Source: Trichomonas tenax
Lineage: Eukaryota > Parabasalia > Trichomonadida > Trichomonadidae
Direction of reading: 5' to 3'
Assembly (NCBI GenBank): GCA_023091735.1
Contig: JALKBU010000654.1
Location: 1-29,034 of the forward strand
DNA length: 29,034 nucleotides
Below the pieces are notes generated by a model. That model was not told the origin of the DNA, did no database searches, and saw only the letters and a list, made by a program, of their open reading frames with translations. A program made the translations under genes and the position numbers. Below are positions 1 to 7,639 of the stretch, in pieces. Position 1 is the stretch's first letter. Each line of letters opens with the position of its first letter.

Positions 1-127
1 TTTCTACTGGTTCAGTAACTTGCTCCTTACTTTCTTCATTAACTTCTACAGGTTTTGATTCAGTTGACGTATTAGTTAATGGAACCTTTCTCTTACGAAC
101 TTGAATTTTACCATTCTTGTCAGTCAT
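1..127 (-). CDS. unidentified gene, 5' part, runs off the window
   Basis: Reading outward from an ATG at 127, the frame stays open to the window edge (42 codons). It begins MTDKNGKIQVRKRKV and continues into a Ser/Thr/Glu/Val-rich tail. The same frame is open upstream to an in-frame TAA whose first base (reading direction) is at position 211. Those upstream codons look protein-like (NDAKGIQHPLYYV just before the ATG), so the real start may lie further in, or the 5' end may be decayed. It is divergent from the gene at 258, with about 130 bp between. I do not recognise the product. Confidence 0.45.
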   Translation of the reverse strand, partial: MTDKNGKIQVRKRKVPLTNTSTESKPVEVNEESKEQVTEPVE

Positions 128-257
128 TACATAATATAATGGATGTTGTATTCCTTTTGCATCATTAATGATTATTGAATTTCTCTCAGATCTGCTTAAG
201 CTCAAGATTTAATTGGTATTAAAAAATAATATTTTAAATTTTTATCCAATATAAAAC

Positions 258-620
258 ATGACAGACTTTGAAACTTTGAAATCGACATTAAAGGAAGAAA
301 TATTAAAGGAGCTTAGCTCCAAGACCGAAGGTCATGAACTCAAAGCAACAACGAAAATAAGAAAGTCTAAAAAGACTGAACAAGCTGATGAAGGAGCAAC
401 GGAGGAAAAACCAGTTAAGCCTAAACGTAAGTGTACAGAAAAACAATTAGCAGCACTTGCTGCAGGTCGTCAGAACAATCCGAGGTGGATCGCAAAAAGA
501 ATGAAGGAAGAAGAAGCAGGAAGAAGAAAAGAAGAAAGAAGAGGAAGAAAAGAAATCAGAATAACCACTAAAATTATTTTTCAAATTTCTGAATTCATAA
601 ATCCTAATCTTGACTTATAA
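258..620 (+). CDS. small charged protein of unknown function
   Basis: A 120-residue, Lys/Glu/Arg-rich, probably largely disordered protein. A helical N-terminus (residues 1-22) precedes a Lys-rich linker. The most protein-like part is KRKCTEKQLAALAAGR at residues 56-71. I associate similar short motifs with small basic proteins of Maverick/Polinton-type elements and large DNA viruses, but this is recollection, not a match I could test. The ATG at 258 follows an AT-rich leader. The stop overlaps a TAAA (618-621). The last ~30 residues change character: the +1 frame of the same purine tract encodes a Glu/Lys-rich tail ending at TAA 562-564, so a one-base insertion or two-base deletion may have altered the C-terminus. 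Confidence 0.6.
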   Translation: MTDFETLKSTLKEEILKELSSKTEGHELKATTKIRKSKKTEQADEGATEEKPVKPKRKCTEKQLAALAAGRQNNPRWIAKRMKEEEAGRRKEERRGRKEIRITTKIIFQISEFINPNLDL

Positions 621-621
621 A
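618..621 (+). terminator. TAAA poly(A) signal overlapping stop
   Basis: The TAA stop of the small charged gene continues as TAAA, the tetranucleotide used as cleavage/polyadenylation signal in Trichomonas. Mirror copy at 28414-28417. Confidence 0.45.
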
Positions 622-717
622 GTAACGTAAAACATCAAATTTTCAACATTTTCTGCTAAAATCAATTTTAGTAGTTTTTGGCGTTTGTAAAAAATCCTTG
701 TCCTAATTTTTTTCTTA

Positions 718-779
718 CCTGGTATTACCTGGTAATCTAGTTGCCTGGTATTACCTGGTAATCTAGTTACCTGGTATAG
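718..779 (+). repeat. 26-nt tandem repeat, ~2.4 units
   Basis: Two full 26-nt units (718-743, 744-769) and a 10-nt partial unit (770-779). Each unit contains CCTGGTA twice, so there is a shorter internal periodicity. Units 1 and 2 differ only at their last base. Mirror copy at 28256-28317. Confidence 0.85.
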
Positions 780-951
780 TAGATTTTTTATAGTCATTAG
801 TTTTAAAATCAATTTTAACATTAATTTTGTAAGAAATTCAAAAATTTATTCTCTATATGGGGGACCCTAATTTGTAAAACTAACTCTGTCGTAAAAATAT
901 ATCATTAATAAATATTGTTTTATAATTTGTGATTTCAGTAATTATATAAAA

Positions 952-998
952 AGATGTTCGCAGAACTCGTGGCGAAGTCACGAGTTCTGCGAACATCT
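952..998. repeat. perfect 20-bp hairpin
   Basis: AGATGTTCGCAGAACTCGTG at 952-971 is exactly complementary to 979-998 across a 7-nt loop. A further AGTAATT/AATTACT pairing flanks it after a small bulge. The stem is GC-richer than its surroundings. It may be the folded end of a mobile element, a small-RNA precursor or a terminator-like structure; nothing nearby decides. It lies 34 bp from the dispersed repeat at 1033. Mirror copy at 28037-28083. Confidence 0.85.
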
Positions 999-1032
999 AA
1001 TTACTAACTGCATCTCTGCTAGATCACCAGGT

Positions 1033-1243
1033 CATCCTTCACTATGAGACCACAACTACTCATAATGAAGTCTTCTTTGGCTTCCAACATTGAGTTCAAT
1101 CCATTTCAACCTATTGATACTTTTTCATTTTTTCCCTCGCAAACACCTCACTTTCCTTTATATTTTGACATTCTGACTCTACATGTCAAACATAATTTAC
1201 ATGTCAGAAAAGCACGTTGTTCTATTTTGTCACAGTCCCATTT
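1033..1243 (+). repeat. ~210-bp dispersed repeat, copy 1
   Basis: Near-identical (roughly 85-90% by eye) to the reverse complement of 7433-7639, with small indels. Both copies share an ACTCATAATGAAGTC segment, in which TCATA fits the trichomonad initiator consensus TCA(C/T)(A/T) three bases before an ATG, so the unit may derive from a promoter plus gene start. Here the frame from 1044 stays open for 74 codons, but 2- and 3-base indels break it in the other copy, so I do not call it coding. It abuts the GGAAT-rich element. Confidence 0.8.
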
Positions 1244-2136
1244 GGAATCAAACCCTATTTTGGAATAATGACGGTTATTCCATATGCCAAAAATATATCG
1301 AAAAGTGACAATAATGGAATACCCGATTTTTTGGAATCAAAATGAATTCGGAATTGGAATCAAAAGTGGAATAATGGGATTAGGAATCGACCTCAAGGTC
1401 TCTGTTATATAGCAACTTATTATGAAGTTGTTAGCTGACATCGAGCTTGTTTACACGTCAGTTATTCTTCCACTTTGATTCCACGTTTTTGTTGAATAGA
1501 GAATACATTGATGCGTGCTATGATATATGCAAGACGACAGCCAATGAATTATATCGATTGAAAATGAAGTTTTGCTTTAAAATGAAAAGATATCAAAATA
1601 AAACACTTCTAACTTTTCGATTTTTTAATCATTGTTATTGCATATGCTCTATATTTGAAGTGTCCATCGATTTTGAAGATCCGGGAGATTCCAAATATTT
1701 CGCGAGTGATTAAATACCAGAAATAGATTAAGAAAAATTGCTTCGCCTCATAGCTCAATTGTCAAAACACTCTAAGCTTTAATGAAGAAGTTTGTTGGTT
1801 TAACTTGCGGTAGTCTTTCCTTTTTCCTTTTTATCACAAATTCTGGATGATAATGCTATCTCAATTTGAATTGGAATTGAGGATAAAGTGATTATTATTC
1901 CAACTGCTTGACGGTTGTTCCAAAGTATTTTTGATTCCATTATTATCCATTATTTCTAATTCCAATATCGAAGTTGATTCCAAATTTTGAGAACATTATT
2001 CGCATATCCAAATATTCGGTGATTCCAAATAATTTGGATATTCCATTATTGTCACTTTTCGACATATTTTTGGCATATGGAATAACAGTCATTATTCCGA
2101 ATTGGCGGTTATTCCAAAATAGAGTCTGATTCCAAA
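1241..2136. mobile_element. ~0.9-kb GGAAT-rich element with terminal inverted repeats
   Basis: The left end (about 1241-1321) and right end (about 2039-2136) are inverted copies of each other. Both contain the same core: GGAATAA...TTATTCC, then a CCATATGCCAAAAATAT segment, then CGAAAAGTGACAATAATGG. About two dozen GGAAT motifs lie in the element, mostly GGAAT in the left half and ATTCC in the right half, so a single strand could fold into a long imperfect hairpin. No transposase is visible; the internal frame near 1447-1713 has no proper start. Best described as a non-autonomous, MITE-like element. Target-site duplications were not established. GGAAT motifs continue outward to about 2190. Confidence 0.6.
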
Positions 2137-3412
2137 TTCACTTTGTTCGCATAAAGTCACCTTTATTCCAATAAAATTTTTTATTCCATTAAACTCCAAT
2201 TTATATAATTATCAAAGAACTCAGGATAAAATCGATTTTATATGGTTCAAAAATCGATAAAATTGTTTGACGTAATGCTTCAGTGTTTGATTTGTAGAAC
2301 TGAGTCATCATTGATTTGTACGTCACAGGAAGCGTGAATCCTTCGGTAGAGCAGAATAAAGAGCTGCAGCAATATCACAGACCACAGGAAAATTTCCCGA
2401 TAACACATGCACGGAATAAACAGGAGATCAGCATCACTGTTGCATGTTCCAGAATCGCTTTTTAGTATTCCATTTCCCGTCGTGAAGCAATAAGCAAAAA
2501 AAAATCCAAAAGATAATATTTAGATATCCCATAATGCAGTTAAAAATTAGACAGAAATTAAAAGGAGATTTAAGTCGGAGTTTTTGTGATAAAATTGCTC
2601 AAAACATGATGCTGATTATATACTTATAATTTTTAGAGAAATATATTAAAATTGAGAGAATTCTAAGAAAGGATATTTCTTGGACAAAGTCGCGTAAAAA
2701 CATGATATTTGGTATTTCTGTAGCCTAGAAAAACCATATTTCTAAATTCCTTAAAAGCGGATGTAGATTTTTAGGGGGGAAGAAAATTTCACTCTGAAAA
2801 TGATAAAATGATCTATGTAAGCATTGCAGTCTGATAGCAAAATTTGGAAATGAAATTGTAAACCGCCCATACTGGAAATATTGATTTAGATGTATTATAT
2901 ATCCTATATTGTAGATTTACAAATTTGCTATCAAAAATTGAGAACATACCATCGTTTTTAGATATTGATATTATCGTATAGGTAATAAAAATATAACAAA
3001 ACAAAATTGTCATCAGATAATGTTGAATTTTCACAAATTTGAAATAATTTAAACTTTAAAAATTGAAATGATTTGAAAATAATTATTCATTCTAAACATC
3101 TCACCGAGAAACATCGATTTTTTAAACCTGGGTTTTATTTCAATACTTTTATTTTGACTACGTTACAACCTCTCAAAAATAAAAACTCAAAATTTTGATT
3201 AAATATTATTTTCTATAATATGCAGAGTGCCCGAATTATTCGTTACAACTTTACATGGATAAATTAAAACGATGAGGATATTACTGGAAAATATACCTTA
3301 AAGAGTAAAATAATCATGAAATTTCTGATTTCACTCTCAAAATGATAAATTGAAATGTTTTGTGAGAATGTCACATTTTTGTATTTTTTACTTTTCATCT
3401 TTTTTTCTAAAG
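2137..3412. other. intergenic region upstream of the aminotransferase
   Basis: Mostly AT-rich with no supported gene. A GC-richer patch at about 2304-2490 has open frames on both strands (54 codons on +, about 75 on -) but no credible start; it could be a gene fossil. The rest looks like ordinary AT-rich spacer. Confidence 0.5.
3371..3375 (+). promoter_or_regulatory. candidate initiator (TCACA)
   Basis: TCACA fits the trichomonad initiator TCA(C/T)(A/T), 40 bp before the aminotransferase ATG. A weaker TCATC (3395-3399) is closer (about 16 bp), nearer the usual distance, but fails at the last position. Mirror copy at 25660-25664. Confidence 0.3.
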
Positions 3413-4591
3413 ATGGCTCTTAGGAAGACAGCTTATGTAGAACATCTCCTGAAGAAGCCCGTCAGCGAGCTTATGTTGGGTCTAAACAAGTGTACGGCCA
3501 ACAACCAGTTAATTAACTTAGGAACAGCCGAAAATCACACGGTTGACCACTTGCTTGTACCATTGATGCAGAACAGACCTGAATTCAAGGCTGGTGACCT
3601 CAGTTATTGCGCTGCTTGTCACACAGAGAAGCTCAGAGAAGCGATTGCGCAATTATACGAAGACCACATGGGAATGAAGAATGTCAACAGCAAGCAGATC
3701 TTGTTCGGAAGCGGTATCGCCCATATTCTCGAGAGAATGGCCTTCGCACTCTGCGAGAAAGGAGACGTTGTTTTAATTCCGAAACCATGATTCGGTTGCT
3801 TCGAACCTGATATGTACCCGAGTGGGTGCTCCTTCGAGTACATAGACCTCGACAAATTACCGCCACAGCCGCCGGAGAATGCCAGAATTTTGATTCTGAC
3901 AAACCCAGGAAACCCTGTTGGTGAGATTATTCCAAACCAGGGCGAAATACTGAGCTGGGCGTACAAGAATCCTCAATTGCATGTCATTTTGGACGACGTT
4001 TACGCTTTGACAATGAGAGAAGGCAATTTCACGTCCATTATGGCCCACCCCGACGTCGACCACACGAGGACGCATCATTTATATGGTATTTCGAAGGATT
4101 GGGGAATGGCCGGTTTCCATATCGGAATGTTCTACACAGAGTGCAAAGAGGTCTTCGACATGGTGAAACTCTGCATGGGCTGCTACAGAATGGGCAGTGA
4201 CACACGTCAGATTCTCGAAAGAATCTTCTGCGACATTTCGATTCGCGATAGATTGATCCAGGAGTCGAAGAACGGCTTGAGAAAGAACCTTGCGATCTCT
4301 GAGAACCTTCTCCAGGAGGGCGGCATCAAATTCAAGCACGTTGATGGCTCTTTGTTCATTATGATCGATTTAACGGATATCGCGCCAGACAAAGAGGCAG
4401 AGAAGAATCTCTGGCTCGACCTCGTCGACAACCACTACATCCACATCCTTCCGGGCGCCAATGGCTTCAGATACCCGATTCCGGGATGGTTCCGTCTCTG
4501 CTTTTCAGTGGAGGAACAGAAGCTCATAAATGGTTGCAAGGCTCTCATTGATGGTGTTGCCCACATCAGAGCTCAGAACAACCAAATGTAA
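3413..4591 (+). pseudogene. class I/II PLP aminotransferase (ACC synthase-like), in-frame TGA
   Basis: Fold-type I PLP enzyme of 392 codons, close to the normal family length. ATG 3413 is chosen because the conserved N-terminus starts there; the frame is open further upstream only from a non-ATG codon. Visible motifs: NLGTAENH near the N-terminus; NPGNPVG with the pyridoxal-ring Asn at about residue 167; DDVY with Asp194 (pyridine N) and Tyr197; SKDWGMAGFHIG with the Schiff-base Lys228; PGWFRLCF with the carboxylate-binding Arg361. The SKDxGxxGF and PGWFR motifs point to the ACC-synthase-like subgroup. The usual phosphate-binding Arg after the lysine is His236. Codon 126 (3788-3790) is TGA, just after VLIPKP, where relatives have an aromatic that stacks on PLP; TGG to TGA would explain it. 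No other break is seen. It could be a recent pseudogene, a sequence error, or readthrough. It converges on the coiled-coil gene, 74 bp away. Confidence 0.85.
3788..3790 (+). other. in-frame TGA inside the aminotransferase
   Basis: CCA-TGA-TTC interrupts an otherwise continuous conserved frame; homology runs straight through (VLIPKP, stop, FGCFEPDMYP). The same TGA is in the mirror copy at 25245-25247. Confidence 0.95.
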
Positions 4592-4595
4592 TAAA
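4592..4595 (+). terminator. TAAA poly(A) signal
   Basis: TAAA directly follows the TAA stop of the aminotransferase, as is common in trichomonads. A second TAAA-type site lies about 10 bp further on. Mirror copy at 24440-24443. Confidence 0.45.
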
Positions 4596-4664
4596 TTAAC
4601 TTAATAAATTCCTCTCCTCTATATAAATTTATTGCTTTTATAATCATTCAAAATCAACAACTAC

Positions 4665-4668
4665 TTTA
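4665..4668 (-). terminator. TAAA poly(A) signal overlapping stop
   Basis: The TAA stop of the coiled-coil gene continues as TAAA. With the opposing signal at 4592 it leaves only about 70 bp for both transcript ends. Mirror copy at 24367-24370. Confidence 0.45.
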
Positions 4669-6945
4669 TAAGTCCGGATCGGACGGATTTTCCTCTTTGA
4701 GATCTTCTGGGAGTTCTTCATTCACGAGAGGATTAGAGAGCTCTGAAACAGTGTCCTCTTCTTCGAGCGGCTTGTGTTCTTCGATTCGTTTCTCTTCAGC
4801 TGGAACTTCTTCAGGCTTTTCCTCCTCTTCGGCTGGTTTCTCGTCATGTTTATCCTCTTCTTCTTCCTCAGCTGGTTTCTCGTCATGTTTATCCTCTTCT
4901 TCTTCCTCAGCTGGCTTCTCGTCATGTTTATCCTCTTCTTCTTCAGCTGGTTTCTCGTCATGTTTATCCTCTTCTTCTTCTTCAGCTGGTTTCTCGTCAT
5001 GTTTATCCTCTTCTTCTTCAGCTGGTTTCTCGTCATGTTTATCCTCTTCTTCTTCTTCAGCTGGTTTCTCGTCATGCTTATCCTCTTCTTCTTCAGCTGG
5101 TTTCTCGTCATGTTTATCCTCTTCTTCTTCTTCAGCTGGTTTCTCGTCATGTTTATCCTCTTCTTCTTCTTCAGCTGGTTTCTCGTCATGTTTATCCTCT
5201 TCTTCTTCCTCAGCTGGTTTCTCGTCATGTTTATCCTCTTCTTCTTCTTCAGCTGGTTTCTCGTCATGTTTATCCTCTTCTTCTTCCTCAGCTGGTTTCT
5301 CGTCATGCTTTTCTTGTTGATCATCTTGGGTTTGGCTCTTGTTAGCAAGTTCAGATTCAATCTTCTGGCTTACCTCCATTTCAACCTTCTCCAAATGAGC
5401 AACAACTTCAGTCCTGATCTGATCGGCCAACTGATCGTATCCCTTGTTTTTTCTGATGATGTTCTCAACGATTTCTTCGACAATTTCGTTTTGTCTGTCC
5501 TGAGGATTCTGTTTCTCTTGAGCTTCGTCTTCTTCTTCAATGTGAAGCTCGGTCTGGTCCTTCTCTTCTTCTGTCGGCTTTTCAGCAATCTCCTCCTCTT
5601 CCTCTTCTTCGCGGAATGGCTGAGACTCGAGATCTCTCTCGCTGATCGGCTCCCTCTTCGGCTGCTTCGGCTCGACACCGTAGCGCTCCTTCATCTCCTC
5701 GAGGTACTTCTTAAGTCCATCGATGTGGTTCTCTGATGTGTCGATGCTCTTCGTGTACGTGAGCTTTACTTTGTCTGCTGAGTTGTTCCAGAAAGCATCT
5801 TGCGATTGAAGCTGTTTCTCGTATTCAGCATCAGCGCGCTGTTTCCTGAGTGCCACGGACTTCTTGCTCTGCTTGTCGTAGTTCTTTCTTTCGCGGATTT
5901 CGAGTTCTTCCTCTTTCTTGCGAAGGTGTTCGGCTAATGAGTAGTTTTGGCCTTTTGACGCGATTTCTTTCTCGTTGTGGATTTTAATGAGCATTGAGCT
6001 TCTCTTGAATCCTTCTCCTTCCTTGATGGATTGTTCATATTCCTTAATCTTGTCAAGTTGTGCTTGATATTTAGCTTGGAGCTCATCGTGTGATTTTTGT
6101 CTGTCATTGTTGATCTTTTCGAGTTCTGCCTCGTAGTCTGACTTGATTTGTTCGAGTTTCTTTTCTTCTTTGATGAGCTGGCGATTGATTTCGTCAACTC
6201 TTTGTTGCCTGTTAGATTTCATCGCTGGCTCGACGAAAGACGTATTCTCTTTCTTAGATGTACTCTTTTGTGGAGATGGAGCTCTCTTTGGAGATTCCGT
6301 TCTTTGAGATTGCGACATCTGGCTTTTATGTGGCGTTGATTGTGATTTCTGTGGAGAAGTCTGACTCTTATACTTTGATGGTGACGATGGAATCGATTTC
6401 ACGATCGAAGAAATGTTCTGTAGTCTTGCCGCCATTTTATAATCTTCTGAGCTGGCTGCGGTGTCTATTCTCTCCTGGAGTACTGTGGAAAGCTTCTGCT
6501 TGCCCATCTCTGTGATTGTGTCTATCTCATATCCAGATAATAATGAGTCTATTGTCTGATTTAGAACATGACGCTCTTTTTTGGTTATAGTTGATTTCTT
6601 GGATGTAGATTCGCTCTTCTTCGGGAACTTTGTCGGGTTTGTCTTTTTGGGTGTCTTTGGAGCTTCGTCGTCTTGTTCTGCTTGGATTTGACTCAATTTG
6701 CGTGTTAAAGCTTCGATTTTCTTGCGCTTTTGCGTTGTTGAAGCTTTGCCGTCATCCTTAATCATTGTTTGATGACGAACGATCGCTAATCTCTTTAAAA
6801 CGGCCGGAATCATATTTTTATCGACACTCTCTGGATCATCACCGTTCAATAGTCCATTGACGATTGTTCTGACGTCCTCTGAGGACTCCTGCGTAGTGCT
6901 TTTCGTTCTTTGGCTTTTTGTCGGCGAATTAATACCACTTTTCAT
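4666..6945 (-). CDS. coiled-coil protein with acidic tandem repeats
   Basis: 759 residues, function unknown. Order of parts: two related helical segments at about 24-90 and 123-185 (each with LL.G, then a polar helix, then a Leu-rich helix), probably an internal duplication; a Ser/Pro/Lys linker at about 187-240 with several SPxK/SPK-type sites that proline-directed kinases could use; a highly charged coiled coil at about 245-380; an acidic stretch (445-475); a short helical segment (485-535); then 13 tandem units of KHDEKPAEEEE type (545-709) and an acidic tail. No signal peptide or membrane segment. It resembles cytoskeletal or scaffold proteins in composition only. The ATG at 6945 directly follows an A/T run. 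It is convergent with the aminotransferase and divergent from the ankyrin gene. Confidence 0.88.
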   Translation of the reverse strand: MKSGINSPTKSQRTKSTTQESSEDVRTIVNGLLNGDDPESVDKNMIPAVLKRLAIVRHQTMIKDDGKASTTQKRKKIEALTRKLSQIQAEQDDEAPKTPKKTNPTKFPKKSESTSKKSTITKKERHVLNQTIDSLLSGYEIDTITEMGKQKLSTVLQERIDTAASSEDYKMAARLQNISSIVKSIPSSPSKYKSQTSPQKSQSTPHKSQMSQSQRTESPKRAPSPQKSTSKKENTSFVEPAMKSNRQQRVDEINRQLIKEEKKLEQIKSDYEAELEKINNDRQKSHDELQAKYQAQLDKIKEYEQSIKEGEGFKRSSMLIKIHNEKEIASKGQNYSLAEHLRKKEEELEIRERKNYDKQSKKSVALRKQRADAEYEKQLQSQDAFWNNSADKVKLTYTKSIDTSENHIDGLKKYLEEMKERYGVEPKQPKREPISERDLESQPFREEEEEEEIAEKPTEEEKDQTELHIEEEDEAQEKQNPQDRQNEIVEEIVENIIRKNKGYDQLADQIRTEVVAHLEKVEMEVSQKIESELANKSQTQDDQQEKHDEKPAEEEEEDKHDEKPAEEEEEDKHDEKPAEEEEEDKHDEKPAEEEEEDKHDEKPAEEEEEDKHDEKPAEEEEDKHDEKPAEEEEEDKHDEKPAEEEEDKHDEKPAEEEEEDKHDEKPAEEEEDKHDEKPAEEEEEDKHDEKPAEEEEEDKHDEKPAEEEEKPEEVPAEEKRIEEHKPLEEEDTVSELSNPLVNEELPEDLKEENPSDPDL
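4819..5313 (-). repeat. 13-unit coding tandem repeat (36/39 bp)
   Basis: Nine 39-bp units (five Glu) and four 36-bp units (four Glu) encode D/E-KHDEKPAEEEE(E). Units differ mainly by one GAA/GAG codon and silent GAA/GAG or CCA changes, so all length changes keep frame. The first unit begins E instead of D, and the last leads into KPEEV. Such tracts vary in length quickly. Mirror copy at 23722-24216. Confidence 0.95.
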
Positions 6946-7432
6946 TTTTTAAAAAAAAAATTAAAAGAAATTTTGAAAAAGTTGAAGAAATAGGCCTAAT
7001 TATCTTTGGAAGAGCTATTTTTATCGAAAAATCGATTTTTGGAATATCTGTTGTTTCTGTCGTTTTTTACCTCACATTCATTTCTCGCGTTTTTTAGGAT
7101 CTACATCTAATATACATCTGTTTTTATTGATTAATTTTTCTAAGCCGCCAAAATTTACACTAATTTTCAAATTGTTATAATCAAACTATAATTTTTTCAT
7201 TATTGATTATTTTACTTGGCAAAAATTTATCAAATCTAAAAATCAAAATATAATATAAACACTATTAGTATGGATTCGAGAAAACTAAAAACGAAGAAAT
7301 TTTAAGGATAAGGGGGATGCTCTGAATCATATCGACCCTGGATTTATGATTCCTAAGGCATAAAAATACCAAATTTATCATTGTTTTTCTGATTATTCAA
7401 CTCTGGATAAAATTATTATTTGAATAATTTAC

Positions 7433-7639
7433 AAATGGGACTGGGACAAAATAGAACAACGTGCTTTTCTGACATGCAACTTATTTTTGTCATGTAAAGT
7501 CAGGATGTCAAAATAAAGGAAAGTGACGTGTTTGAGGGAAAAAATGGAAAAGTATCAATAGGTTGAAATGGATTGAACTCAATGTTGGAAGCCAAAGAAG
7601 ACTTCATTATGAGTAGTTGTGGCCTTATAGTGAAGGATG
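7433..7639 (-). repeat. ~210-bp dispersed repeat, copy 2 (inverted)
   Basis: Reverse-complement relative of 1033-1243 with scattered substitutions and small indels. The two copies bracket a 6.2-kb block containing the GGAAT element, the aminotransferase and the coiled-coil gene, so they are potential substrates for inversion of that block. Similarity stops at the same AAATGGGACTG end, which marks a real element boundary. Confidence 0.8.

Larger units (their letters stand above)
621..1032. other. gene-free stretch with small repeats and hairpins
   Basis: No convincing gene. It holds a palindromic CTAAAATcaATTTTAG near 655-670, a 26-nt tandem repeat (718-779) and a perfect 20-bp hairpin (952-998). 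An antisense frame across the tandem repeat looks like chance. Confidence 0.6.

Noticed and set aside
1447..1713. 88-codon frame inside the GGAAT-rich element as a transposase
   Set aside because: It begins at a TTG, has no catalytic motif, and has the composition of translated AT-rich DNA.
2813..3034. 73-codon hydrophobic frame on the - strand
   Set aside because: It starts at GTG and is what AT-rich spacer yields by chance; no poly(A) signal overlaps its end.
3788..3790. TGA as selenocysteine or a reassigned codon
   Set aside because: The aligned position is not a redox cysteine in this family, and the ankyrin gene ends at a TGA that behaves as a normal stop, so general reassignment is unlikely.
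4774..5736. 320-residue hydrophobic frame opposite the coiled-coil gene
   Set aside because: It is the antisense reading of the GAA-rich acidic repeats; Glu codons read as Phe/Leu/Ser. The sense frame has composition, length and poly(A) context of a real gene.
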